Source: Pseudomonas beijingensis
GTDB taxonomy: Bacteria; Pseudomonadota; Gammaproteobacteria; Pseudomonadales; Pseudomonadaceae
Assembly: GCF_030687295.1 (NCBI RefSeq)
Contig: NZ_CP117425.1
Coordinates: 5,770,001-5,834,000, forward strand
Reading direction: 5' to 3'
DNA: 64,000 nucleotides
Part shown: positions 55,601 through 64,000 of the stretch, one piece after another
Layout: each line of letters opens with the position of its first letter
How positions within the stretch are numbered: position 1 is the first letter of the stretch
Program-made: the position numbers and the translations under genes
The notes under the pieces: generated by a model
Seen by the model: only the letters and a program-made list of their open reading frames with translations
Databases searched by the model: none
Told to the model about the DNA's origin: nothing

Positions 55601-56383
55601 CGCGCGATTGAACGCAACGAGCTGTCACTGTCCTTCCAACCGAAAATCAGCCTCGTCGACAACCGACTGGTGGGCGCCGAGGCGCTGATTCGCTGGTATC
55701 ACCCGACATTTGGCGATGTCCCGCCCGAACACTTCATCCCGTTGGCGGAAGAAAACGGCATGATCCTGCAAATTGGCGACTGGGTACTGGAGCGCGCCTG
55801 CCGGCAACTGTGCGAATGGAACAGCACTTACGAAAGCCTAGGCCCACTGTCGGTCAACCTGGCCGGCGCCCAACTGCGCCAACCCAACTTGCTGGGGCGA
55901 ATCGAGCAACTGCTGCGCGAGCACCAGCTCCAGCCCGACTTATTGCAACTGGAGATTACCGAGAACTTCATCATGAGCCAGGCCGAAGAGGCCCTGACGG
56001 TGCTGCACCAACTGAAGAACCTCGGCGTGCAACTGGCCATCGACGACTTCGGCACGGGCTACTCCTCCCTGAGTTACCTCAAGCGCCTGCCGCTGGACAT
56101 CCTCAAGATCGACCAGTCCTTCGTCCGTGGCCTGCCCGACGACCCCCACGACGCGGCCATCGTGCGGGCAATCATCGCCCTGGGTCGCAGCATGCAATTC
56201 ACCATCATCGCCGAGGGTGTCGAAACCCTGGCCCAGCAGCAATTCCTGACCGAAGAAGGTTGCGAACAGATCCAGGGCTACATCGTCAGCCTGCCCCTGT
56301 GCGCCGACGAGTTTGCCGCAACGTTTCTTCGTGTGACCGTATCGGATTTTTCGGATAGCACAGCCGAGAAACCGTCGCTATAA
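52638..56383 (+). pseudogene. sensor GGDEF-EAL cyclic-di-GMP protein, broken by two +1 frameshifts
   Basis: The gene starts at the ATG 52638 with a signal peptide (ending TAGALT). A periplasmic amino-acid-type binding domain follows, read in three frames: the first shift fits one extra C at 52890 (restoring WTAVLEQVVQGKID), the second one extra A in 53317-53319 (restoring DNKVLVGILDKVLAD). From there the frame is open: a membrane helix (LLFYGLPALLLLVGIL), four or so PAS domains, GGDEF (RLGGDEFIILLPG, about residue 885) and EAL (GAEALIRWYHP, about 1014; DDFGTGYSS; KIDQSFVRGL). Both catalytic motifs are intact. The repaired protein would have about 1247 residues. It stands alone between rpoD and a tRNA. 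Confidence 0.88.
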
Positions 56384-56384
56384 T
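56379..56384 (+). promoter_or_regulatory. -10 box of the tRNA promoter, overlapping the preceding stop codon
   Basis: A perfect TATAAT ends 14 bases before the mature tRNA. The TAA inside it is the stop codon of the GGDEF/EAL gene, so the tRNA promoter lies partly in coding sequence. Confidence 0.55.
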
Positions 56385-56398
56385 CCGCGACCTACTGA

Positions 56399-56475
56399 GG
56401 GCCTATAGCTCAGTTGGTTAGAGCAGAGGACTCATAATCCTTTGGTCCACGGTTCGAGTCCGTGTGGGCCCACCA
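56399..56475 (+). tRNA. tRNA with CAU anticodon, probably tRNA-Ile2 (lysidine-modified)
   Basis: A complete 77-base cloverleaf with encoded CCA. The acceptor stem GGGCCTA pairs with TGGGCCC, the anticodon arm is GAGGA-CTCATAA-TCCTT and the T arm CACGG-TTCGAGT-CCGTG. The anticodon is CAU. Base pairs C4-G69 and C5-G68 are the TilS recognition elements known for E. coli tRNA-Ile2, which elongator tRNA-Met lacks, so I favour the isoleucine AUA reader. An annotation as tRNA-Met would also fit the anticodon alone. Confidence 0.93.
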
Positions 56476-56480
56476 TCTTG

Positions 56481-56504
56481 AAAGCCGCGCATTGCGCGGC
56501 TTTT
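56481..56504 (+). terminator. rho-independent terminator of the tRNA gene
   Basis: AAAGCCGCGC and GCGCGGCTTTT form a ten-base stem with a tiny loop five bases after the tRNA. Confidence 0.92.
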
Positions 56505-58998
56505 GCGTATACAGCGTCCTCCCGCTAGCATCTTTCACTCCATTACGATAAACGCCCCCTCCCTCACCGAGACGCCCATCATCGCCACCACCAGCCTCCC
56601 CCGACTGTTTCTTGAACTGTTCTGGCAACTCGGCATCCTCCTGGTGCCGGCCTTTTTCGTCACCATACTGCCGCCCCCTTTGGCTTTGCTGGCGGTGGTG
56701 TGCCTCGGGCTGCTGATGGGCCTGGCCGCTCGCCTGGGCTTTTTGGAGATGGGCCGAGGCGTTGCGCGATTGACGGTCGGCGCCGTGTTCGGCCTGGGCT
56801 TCAGCCTGGGCCGGGCGTTGCCCGAGTGGTGGGGCATCCTGGTGGCGATCTTCGGCATCATCGTCGGGCTCGCCTGCGTCAGTCGCTGGGAACGGCGCCT
56901 TGGGTTGGCGCCCGTTTCCAGCAAAGGGCCGAGTGCCTGGGGTGGAAACGAGCCGCTGTTGACCCCTGAAGGCGAACCGATCCGGGTCTTCAACCACGGC
57001 GAGATCGCCATGGGCGGCCCGACGTATTGCGACTATCTGTTTCCCGACGGTGTGCTCCTGCAAGGCATTGGTTCCTCGGCAGTGTTCTCCAGCGACGGGC
57101 GCTACTTTGCTGCACCGGTGCCGTCCCGACAGGCATGGGGACTGGTGGTCCTCGACCGTCAGCAACGCCTGTTGTACCGCTGCGCCGACAGCGAACTCTG
57201 GGAGTTGGACGCTTTTGACCTCGACCGGTTGAGCGGACGCCATAGCCCGCTGGTGGATAACAGCATTCGCGAAACCCGACTCGATGAGCTGCTGCAAACG
57301 GCTAGCGTCACCCCTCTGGTGCCTGTCGCCGACCTGTGGCTTGAAGCCGACTGGCATCCTGAGCAGACCTTTGAACGGCGCTCCACTGATGGCCAGCAGT
57401 GCCTGCTGGGTAATATCTCATTGCCCTCTACCTTTCGTGACTTGGCCCAGCCATTGGATCCCCTGCTTTCGCCGCGCTATACCGTCAGCGTCAACGGGCA
57501 ACCGTCCGATCTGCTGATGGCGACAGACGCACCGCTGATATGGAGCACCGATCAACGCGCTCTGGTGTGCCTGGCCCAGGAACAAGGCGGTCAAGCGGAG
57601 GGCGACCAGTATTGGTTGTGGCGGCTCGACACCGGCTGGCGCGCCCTGCCCTCGCCCTGGGTAAAGAGCGCCGCGGAACCGTCCTTCTACTGGCATGAAC
57701 TGCTGGGCCTCGACGCCGACCATGTGCGTATCGGCGCGTACCTCGATTATCCGCGCCCAGGATCCGGCCTTTATGGCTATCGCCTGGACAGTATCCATGG
57801 CGATACCGAAACCCAGACCGGTCATGACGCCCAGGGGCGCGTGCAGGTCGGTGAGTTCACGCTGACCCGCATGGCGATTGTGATGCCGCTGGACAGCAAG
57901 GGCCGGCGAGGCGATTCCTGCATCGAGACGCAACCGTTGCAGGGCGACGTGCGCGCTGTCCTGACATGGCTCGGTGACAATCGCGAAGGCCTGGGTGGCT
58001 ATCGCTGCAGGATCGGCGACTGGTCCGTGCCTGGAACCTGGTTGCTGGATCATCGGGTCTCCGAATGTGGGCGCTACCTGGCGCTGCTACCCTTCGACGG
58101 TTCAACGACCGTTACAACCCACGCGGTGGTAGCAGACTTGCAGGAGCAACGCTTGCTGGAAGGACCTGCGATGTGGGTAGAGCGAATACTCGATTTTCGC
58201 GATGGTCGGCTGAGCCTGGCGGTCGTTCAAGGTCGGCTGGATAACAATAGGGAAAGCAGCCCGATGCAGCGATTCAACGTCGCCGCGCCGGAGGTTGGCA
58301 GCGACTCGTCCTTTTTTCGTCCAAACGAACAATCCCGACTGTTCTACAACACGGTGCAGTTGCAACCGACAGCGTCACAGCTCAGCACCGTCGAGCCTTG
58401 GCGCCTGGTGGATCGCCCGCAAGCGGCCACCGCCGAGGGTGATTTCATCCAACCTGCACCGAATGATCAGGATGCCGCCTGGCTGTTCGGCAGCGAGACG
58501 GAATACGCCGACAGCTGGGTACGTGCCGGTACGCCCCGTCTCGGCGGGCACCTGCTAACGGCCTCGGGTTGCGCATTGGTTGATCTGGCACCCTCGATGG
58601 TCTGGTCACCCAACAGCCGCTATCTGGCGCTGACCTGTATGGCAACCGATGTGGCAGAACAGTGTGGAAGCTACCGGGGCTGGCAATTGCTGCTCCTCGA
58701 TGTCCAGGCGCATACGCTGCGGATACATCCGCAATGGTTGGGCAATCGGCCTCAGTTCGAAAGCTTCGACGAAGAACACGTGCAGATACGGTGTTTCGAG
58801 CACGATTGGGAAACCGAAAGCAGCGAGGATCAAGGCTCGGTGCAGTCGGTCTTGCTGGACGTTCTATTGCAATTGCCCGCTGAACAACTGATTTGCCAGG
58901 AAGGTATCTGGCTCAGGTCGTCCCAGGCGGACCTCGCCTTTGCGTGGCGAGCACTGGCGTTACCCGCCATCCGCTATTTCGAGCGCGGGAGCCTGTAA
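56503..58998 (+). CDS. unknown protein: N-terminal membrane helices plus predicted beta-propeller
   Basis: The frame is open from 56503 for 831 codons, but its first residues overlap the tRNA terminator. There is no ATG between 56476 and the first membrane helix; the only conventional start is the TTG at 56503, and ATC codons near 56578 or a GTG at 56644 are alternatives. Residues 35-130 hold about four hydrophobic helices. The soluble remainder has at least four copies of a strand pattern such as FSSDGRYFAAPV, WSTDQRALVCLA, VSECGRYLALLP and WSPNSRYLALTC, the look of a WD40/PD40-type propeller. I do not recognise a family. Confidence 0.75.
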   Translation: MRIQRPPASIFHSITINAPSLTETPIIATTSLPRLFLELFWQLGILLVPAFFVTILPPPLALLAVVCLGLLMGLAARLGFLEMGRGVARLTVGAVFGLGFSLGRALPEWWGILVAIFGIIVGLACVSRWERRLGLAPVSSKGPSAWGGNEPLLTPEGEPIRVFNHGEIAMGGPTYCDYLFPDGVLLQGIGSSAVFSSDGRYFAAPVPSRQAWGLVVLDRQQRLLYRCADSELWELDAFDLDRLSGRHSPLVDNSIRETRLDELLQTASVTPLVPVADLWLEADWHPEQTFERRSTDGQQCLLGNISLPSTFRDLAQPLDPLLSPRYTVSVNGQPSDLLMATDAPLIWSTDQRALVCLAQEQGGQAEGDQYWLWRLDTGWRALPSPWVKSAAEPSFYWHELLGLDADHVRIGAYLDYPRPGSGLYGYRLDSIHGDTETQTGHDAQGRVQVGEFTLTRMAIVMPLDSKGRRGDSCIETQPLQGDVRAVLTWLGDNREGLGGYRCRIGDWSVPGTWLLDHRVSECGRYLALLPFDGSTTVTTHAVVADLQEQRLLEGPAMWVERILDFRDGRLSLAVVQGRLDNNRESSPMQRFNVAAPEVGSDSSFFRPNEQSRLFYNTVQLQPTASQLSTVEPWRLVDRPQAATAEGDFIQPAPNDQDAAWLFGSETEYADSWVRAGTPRLGGHLLTASGCALVDLAPSMVWSPNSRYLALTCMATDVAEQCGSYRGWQLLLLDVQAHTLRIHPQWLGNRPQFESFDEEHVQIRCFEHDWETESSEDQGSVQSVLLDVLLQLPAEQLICQEGIWLRSSQADLAFAWRALALPAIRYFERGSL

Positions 58999-59034
58999 CA
59001 TGCTCGCCATCGATGCCTGCGCCGGAGCCCCCCT

Positions 59035-59496
59035 TTGACTGACACCCGCCCTCCCGTCCTCGACGAAATCGACCGGCAACTGATCGCGGCGCTGCAAATC
59101 AACGCCCGGGAAAGCGTCGCTATGCTCGCCCGGCAACTGGGCATCGCCCGCACGACCGTGACCTCGCGGCTGGCGCGCCTGGAAAAGACCAAGGTGATTA
59201 CCGGATATGGCGTGCGCCTGGGCCAACGGGTGATTGACGGCGGTTTGCAGGCTTACGTCGGCATCAAGGTCCAACCGCGCTCGGGCAAGGACGTGCTGCG
59301 ACGCTTGAGCGCCATGGCCCAGGTCCAGCAGCTGTGCGCGGTCAGCGGTGAGTTCGACTACGTCGCCTGGTTGCGCACGGAATCACCGGAGCAACTGGAT
59401 CAGTTGCTGGACCAGATCGGCAGCGTGGACGGAGTGGAGAAGACCACCACCTCGATCATCCTCAGCAGCAAGATCGATCGGGGCCAGCCGGTCTAG
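59035..59496 (+). CDS. Lrp/AsnC family transcriptional regulator
   Basis: At 153 residues it starts with a TTG that has GGAG six bases before it. The helix-turn-helix covers LDEIDRQLIAALQINARESV to RTTVTSRLARLE; the RAM ligand-binding domain follows (YVGIKVQPR, VSGEFDYVAWL). It probably controls the lysine-degradation genes davBA just downstream, a guess from position. Confidence 0.9.
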   Translation: MTDTRPPVLDEIDRQLIAALQINARESVAMLARQLGIARTTVTSRLARLEKTKVITGYGVRLGQRVIDGGLQAYVGIKVQPRSGKDVLRRLSAMAQVQQLCAVSGEFDYVAWLRTESPEQLDQLLDQIGSVDGVEKTTTSIILSSKIDRGQPV

Positions 59497-59512
59497 GGCC
59501 TGTGACTTACCT

Positions 59513-59600
59513 TGTGGGAGCGAGCTTGCTCGCGATGGCGTTGATTCAGCCACATCTTCATGACTGACAGACCGCTATCGCGAGCAAGCTCGCTCCCACA
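59513..59600. repeat. inverted pair of REP elements
   Basis: Two facing copies of the main REP type with a 40-base centre lie just after the Lrp/AsnC gene and before the davB promoter region. Confidence 0.92.
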
Positions 59601-59665
59601 GAGAACCTGCTTCGTCATTACGACTCATCAAAACGTCAAAGTGACTGCAAGCCGCTCAAAACGAC

Positions 59666-59678
59666 GACATATTGTGTC
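59666..59678. promoter_or_regulatory. candidate operator upstream of davB
   Basis: GACA-TATTG-TGTC is an AT-centred inverted repeat about 90 bases before davB, similar in build to Lrp/AsnC sites. A TAGAAT that could serve as -10 lies 24 bases downstream (59702-59707). Confidence 0.4.
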
Positions 59679-59769
59679 TTATTAACGTGTTCCACCCTCC
59701 CTAGAATGGCTGGCATCTTTCCTATACTCAGACGCGAACACCGCGTCGAGTCGCCCAGCAAGGTCCGCC

Positions 59770-61452
59770 ATGAACAAGCACAATCGCCACCCAGCAGACG
59801 GTAAGAAGCCCATCACCATTTTCGGGCCGGACTTTCCTTTCGCTTTTGACGACTGGATCGAGCACCCGGCTGGCCTGGGCAGTATTCCCGCCCACAACCA
59901 CGGTACGGAAGTGGCGATTGTCGGTGCCGGGATCGCCGGTCTGGTGGCGGCGTACGAGCTGATGAAGCTGGGGCTCAAGCCCGTGGTCTACGAAGCATCG
60001 AAGATGGGTGGGCGCCTGCGCTCACAGGCGTTCAACGGCGCCGAAGGGGTGATTGCCGAATTGGGCGGTATGCGTTTTCCGGTGTCGTCCACCGCGTTCT
60101 ACCACTACGTCGACAAGCTGGGCCTGGAGACCAAACCGTTCCCCAACCCGCTGACCCCGGCGTCCGGCAGCACGGTCATCGATCTGGAAGGCCAGACCTA
60201 TTACGCACAGAAATTGGCGGACCTTCCTGCGCTGTTCCAGGAAGTCGCCGACGCCTGGGCCGATGCGCTGGAGGATGGTTCGCGCTTCGGCGACATCCAA
60301 CAGGCAATCCGCGACCGCGACGTGCCACGCCTCAAGGAACTGTGGAACACCTTGGTGCCGCTCTGGGATGACCGCACCTTCTACGACTTCGTCGCCACCT
60401 CCAAGGCGTTCGCCAAGCTCTCGTTCCAGCACCGCGAAGTGTTCGGCCAGGTCGGTTTCGGCACGGGTGGCTGGGATTCGGATTTCCCCAATTCGATGCT
60501 GGAAATCTTCCGCGTCGTGATGACCAACTGCGACGACCACCAGCATCTGGTGGTCGGCGGCGTCGAGCAGGTGCCCCACGGCATCTGGAACCACGTGCCG
60601 GAACGCTGTGCGCACTGGCCCGAAGGGACCAGCCTGAACTCGCTGCACCTGGGCGCCCCACGCAGCGGCGTGAAGCGTATTGCCCGTGCGGCCGATGGCC
60701 GTTTCAGCGTGACGGACGTTTGGGAAAACACCCGCGAGTACGCCGCTGTGCTGGTCACGTGCCAGAGCTGGCTGCTGACCACCCAGATCGAATGTGAAGA
60801 AGCGCTGTTCTCGCAAAAAATGTGGATGGCCCTGGACCGCACCCGCTACATGCAATCGTCGAAGACCTTCGTGATGGTCGACCGGCCGTTCTGGAAGGAC
60901 AAGGACCCGCAAACCGGTCGCGACCTGATGAGCATGACCCTGACCGACCGTCTCACTCGTGGCACCTACCTGTTCGATAACGGCGACGACAAGCCAGGGG
61001 TGATTTGCCTGTCGTATTCCTGGATGAGCGATGCGCTGAAAATGCTTCCGCATCCGGTGGAAAAACGCGTGAAGCTGGCCCTCGATGCCCTGAAGAAGAT
61101 CTACCCCAAGGTGGACATCGCCGCCCGGATCATCGGTGATCCGATCACCGTGTCCTGGGAAGCCGACCCGCATTTCCTCGGTGCATTCAAAGGCGCCCTG
61201 CCCGGCCACTATCGCTACAACCAGCGCATGTACGCGCATTTCATGCAGGACGACATGCCGGCCGAACAACGCGGGATCTTTATCGCCGGCGATGACGTCT
61301 CATGGACACCCGCCTGGGTCGAAGGCGCGGTACAGACCTCACTCAATGCCGTGTGGGGAATCATGAAGCACTTCGGCGGTGAAACTCACGCCGAGAACCC
61401 GGGTCCAGGTGATGTGTTCCACGAGATCGGTCCGATCGCCCTGCCCGAATAA
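59770..61452 (+). CDS. davB: lysine 2-monooxygenase DavB
   Basis: At 560 residues this is a flavin amine oxidase-fold protein with the FAD motif AIVGAGIAGL at residues 49-58 and the GGRLRSQ motif near 80; EGAVQTSLNAV near the C-terminus contacts the flavin. The length and the following amidase gene match P. putida DavB, which turns L-lysine to 5-aminovaleramide with O2. A tryptophan 2-monooxygenase is the nearest alternative. It is first in davB-davA, 12 bases apart. Confidence 0.92.
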   Translation: MNKHNRHPADGKKPITIFGPDFPFAFDDWIEHPAGLGSIPAHNHGTEVAIVGAGIAGLVAAYELMKLGLKPVVYEASKMGGRLRSQAFNGAEGVIAELGGMRFPVSSTAFYHYVDKLGLETKPFPNPLTPASGSTVIDLEGQTYYAQKLADLPALFQEVADAWADALEDGSRFGDIQQAIRDRDVPRLKELWNTLVPLWDDRTFYDFVATSKAFAKLSFQHREVFGQVGFGTGGWDSDFPNSMLEIFRVVMTNCDDHQHLVVGGVEQVPHGIWNHVPERCAHWPEGTSLNSLHLGAPRSGVKRIARAADGRFSVTDVWENTREYAAVLVTCQSWLLTTQIECEEALFSQKMWMALDRTRYMQSSKTFVMVDRPFWKDKDPQTGRDLMSMTLTDRLTRGTYLFDNGDDKPGVICLSYSWMSDALKMLPHPVEKRVKLALDALKKIYPKVDIAARIIGDPITVSWEADPHFLGAFKGALPGHYRYNQRMYAHFMQDDMPAEQRGIFIAGDDVSWTPAWVEGAVQTSLNAVWGIMKHFGGETHAENPGPGDVFHEIGPIALPE

Positions 61453-61464
61453 AAGGAGTTTTCG

Positions 61465-62259
61465 ATGCGCGTAGCCCTCTACCAATGCCCACCGCTGCCA
61501 CTGGATCCGGCCGGCAACCTGCAACGCCTGCATCAGGTGGCGCTGGAAGCCAGGGGCGCCGATGTGCTGGTGCTGCCGGAGATGTTCATGACCGGCTACA
61601 ACATCGGTGTCGATGCGGTGAATGTACTGGCCGAGGTCTACAACGGCGAGTGGGCGCAACAGATCGCCCGCATTGCCAAGGCGGCCGGCCTGGCGATTGT
61701 CTATGGCTACCCTGAACGCAGCGAAGATGGGCAGATCTACAACGCCGTGCAACTGATCGACGCCCAGGGCGAGCGCCTGGCCAACTACCGCAAGAGCCAC
61801 CTGTTCGGCGACCTCGATCACGCCATGTTCAGCGCCGGCGACGCCGCGCTGCCCATCGTCGAGCTCAACGGCTGGAAACTCGGCCTCTTGATCTGCTACG
61901 ACCTGGAATTCCCGGAAAACGCCCGACGCCTGGCCCTGGCCGGTGCCGAGCTGATCCTGGTGCCAACCGCCAACATGCAGCCCTACGAATTCATCGCCGA
62001 CGTCACCGTGCGTGCCCGGGCCATCGAGAACCAGTGTTTCGTGGCGTACGCCAACTACTGCGGCCACGAAGGTGAATTGCAGTATTGCGGCCAAAGCAGC
62101 ATCGCCGCACCGAACGGCGGTCGCCCGGCGCTTGCGGGGCTGGACGAGGCCTTGATCGTCGGTGAACTGGATCGACAACTGCTGGACGACTCCCGCGCGG
62201 CCTACAACTACCTGCATGATCGCCGCCCCGAGCTTTACGACGACCTGCACAAACACTGA
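61465..62259 (+). CDS. davA: 5-aminovaleramidase DavA (nitrilase superfamily)
   Basis: The protein has 264 residues. The nitrilase triad is E39 in VLPEMF, K110 in YRKSHLF and C144 in LICYDLEFPE. It hydrolyses 5-aminovaleramide to 5-aminovalerate in lysine catabolism. AAAAGGAG before the ATG is a good ribosome-binding site. Adjacent davB fixes the assignment among carbon-nitrogen hydrolases. Confidence 0.93.
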   Translation: MRVALYQCPPLPLDPAGNLQRLHQVALEARGADVLVLPEMFMTGYNIGVDAVNVLAEVYNGEWAQQIARIAKAAGLAIVYGYPERSEDGQIYNAVQLIDAQGERLANYRKSHLFGDLDHAMFSAGDAALPIVELNGWKLGLLICYDLEFPENARRLALAGAELILVPTANMQPYEFIADVTVRARAIENQCFVAYANYCGHEGELQYCGQSSIAAPNGGRPALAGLDEALIVGELDRQLLDDSRAAYNYLHDRRPELYDDLHKH

Positions 62260-62292
62260 TTGAGGATTGAGAAAGGGCCCTGATCCGCTAGC

Positions 62293-62323
62293 ATGGGCGC
62301 ATCCTTGTTTTGGAAGCGCCCAT
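62293..62323 (+). promoter_or_regulatory. inverted repeat enclosing the pqqF ribosome-binding site and start codon
   Basis: ATGGGCGC (62293-62300) can pair with GCGCCCAT (62316-62323). The loop holds the GGAAG ribosome-binding site and the right arm includes the first two bases of the pqqF ATG. In mRNA this could hinder translation initiation. Confidence 0.5.
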
Positions 62324-64000
62324 GCCGGTCCCCGATTCCCTCCGCCCCCACACTGAAACCCTGGTCAACGGCTTGCGGGTGACCCTTGCGTCATGTCCCG
62401 GGTCTCAAGCGCAGCGCCGCGGTACTGCGCGTCGCCGCTGGCAGCCATGATGCACCTCTGGCTTGGCCGGGCATGGCGCACTTGCTCGAACATCTACTCT
62501 TCCTCGGCACCGAACGGTTTCCCGCCGGGGAAAACCTGATGGCCTACGTGCAGCGGCACGGCGGTCAGGTCAATGCACGCACCAGTGAACGCACCACGGA
62601 TTTTTTCTTCGAGCTCCCTCCCGCAACCTTCGCCGACGGGTTGCAACGGCTGTGGGACATGCTCGCTCAGCCACGCCTGGATGAAGCTGATCAATTGCGC
62701 GAACGGGAAGTGCTGCACGCAGAGTTCATCGCCTGGTCCCAGGATGCAGCCGCCCAGCGACAGCTTGCCTTGTACGACGGCGTGTCAGCGTCCCACCCGC
62801 TGCGGGGCTTTCATGCCGGCAATCGCGACAGTCTCGCGGTGGAGCACGCAGAATTCCAAACGGCATTGCACGACTTCTATCGCCGTTTCTACCAAAGCGG
62901 CCAGATGATCCTGAGCCTGGCCGGCCCGCAAAGCATCGAGACCTTGAAAGCGCTGGCGGAACAGTTCGGCAGCCATGTACCGACCGGTGAAGTGGTTGCC
63001 AGACTCTCGCCGCCTAAGCTGATGGCGTCGTCCCAGACAAGTTATCAACAGGTCCGCGAAGGTTGTCTCGATTTGCTGTTCGCCTTCGAAGCGTTGCCCG
63101 CCGCCTCGCCCCAAGCCCTGGACTTTCTCTGCACGTGGCTGAACTCCAGCAAACCGGGTGGCCTGCTTGCCACGTTGCGTCAGCGTGGCCTGGCGGACAG
63201 CCTCAAGGCCACCGCATTGTATGAGTTTGCCGACCAGGCGCTGCTGCACATCGAATGCAAGCACGGCAACGCGCAGGCGGCGGTGCAAATCGAGCCGTTG
63301 CTGCACGACTGGTTAGGCTTCTTTGCCGCCCAGGATGACTGGGCACCGTTGCGCCAGGAATTCACCGCGCTGTTGCAGCGTCGACAGGAGACAGGATCGG
63401 CCTTGCAGTTGGCCCGCTGGGACGGTGAAGGACGTGACGCGCCGCTGCTGGCAAATGACCTCGTTCGGCTCAGGGAAATCCTCAGGCAACTGCACCCCGT
63501 CGAGAACGCCGTGGAACCCTGGCAATTGCCCGCGCCCAATCCGTTCCTGCAAACACCCAGCGAAGCGCCTCGCGCCGGGCTGATACGCGGCCAGACCAGC
63601 GCCCACCGCGGCTTGCGCACCTTCGCCCAGGATCGCTCCCGGGGCCGGCGGGAACGCTCGCCCATGCAGTTCAGCCAGGCGCTGCCAGACAACGGTCGTG
63701 AAGGCGCGGTGTACCTGCGCTGGCAACTGACGACCCAGGCACCGCTCGACGTTCAATCCAGGCTCGACCGGCAGCTGCAGGATGTGCGTGAAGATGCAGG
63801 CCAGGCCGGCGTGGACGTCAGTTTCGAAGCGTCCGCTCATCAATGGCTGTTGAAATTGGTCGGTTTGCAGACGCCGGTGCCACTGGTGCTTGAACACGTT
63901 CTGGCGAAGCTTGCCCAACCGCTGTCAATGGCCCGGACCGGTGACGCCCCCCCGTCGATGCCGATTCGACAGCTGTTGAAGGCGCTGCCGAATCATTGCC
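62322..64000 (+). pseudogene. pqqF: PqqF-like M16 zinc peptidase, frameshifted and cut by the window end
   Basis: The ATG at 62322 opens a frame (MPVPDSLRPHTETLVNGLRV) that would stop after about 42 codons. One extra T at 62386-62387 explains it: without it the text continues RHVPGLKRSAAVLRVAAGSH and stays open to the window end. The inverted zinc motif HLLEH is in MAHLLEHLLFLG, and the downstream glutamate lies in the AEFIAWSQDAAA stretch. PqqF-type peptidases process the PqqA precursor of the cofactor PQQ; position next to davA supports PqqF. The 3' end is outside the window. Confidence 0.88.

Overview
The window is a stretch of Pseudomonas chromosome, most likely from the P. fluorescens/P. 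putida side of the genus. The evidence is high GC coding sequence, a gene order that from memory follows that of P. putida and largely P. aeruginosa (argC-erpA-anmK; crp; trpCDG-estA-trpE-gph-rpe; lptD-surA-pdxA-rsmA-apaG-apaH; rpsU-dnaG-rpoD-tRNA; davBA-pqqF), and many Pseudomonas-type REP palindromes between genes. Nearly all of it is core genome. I see no prophage, integrase, insertion sequence, CRISPR array or secretion island.

Layout. 1-1510: the end of an M23 peptidase and anmK. 1577-8195: erpA, argC, hemJ, a nitronate monooxygenase, a DUF805 membrane protein, a short-chain dehydrogenase, a HIT protein, coq7 and an OsmC protein. 8429-17795: crp and a lipoate-ligase-like gene, the trpGDC operon, the autotransporter esterase gene estA, trpE, gph and rpe. 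17874-27220: an iron-containing alcohol dehydrogenase, a four-gene ABC importer resembling AgtABCD and the AgtSR-like two-component pair. 27295-30828: a DUF3530 protein, a DjlA-like co-chaperone and the murU-amgK pair. 30959-38591: lptD-surA-pdxA-rsmA-apaG-apaH-glpE. 38891-43760: the prkA-yeaH-spoVR triad. 43824-47743: cca, folK, folB, plsY and tsaD. 47943-52511: rpsU, dnaG and rpoD. 52638-64000: a large GGDEF/EAL protein, a CAU tRNA, an unknown 800-residue membrane protein, an Lrp/AsnC regulator, davB-davA and the start of pqqF.

Functional themes. AnmK, AmgK and MurU are three steps of cell-wall recycling. TrpE and TrpGD are the two halves of anthranilate synthesis plus the next steps, split into two operons. 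Each operon is preceded by a short reading frame ending in Arg-Trp-Arg-Trp-Arg-Ala, as expected for tryptophan attenuation. For trpE this frame is the in-frame 3' end of gph. DavBA make 5-aminovalerate from lysine, while the AgtABCD-like importer belongs to a system known for GABA and 5-aminovalerate uptake.

The main anomaly is five single-base insertions that break three otherwise intact genes: apaH (two), the GGDEF/EAL gene (two) and pqqF (one). All are +1 shifts and at least four are homopolymer expansions, so sequencing or assembly error is the leading explanation, but real inactivation is possible. I did not find a clearly novel multi-gene system. The best candidates for new biology are the gph/trpE leader overlap, the unknown membrane/propeller protein at 56503-58998, a start-codon hairpin at pqqF and two candidate operators.
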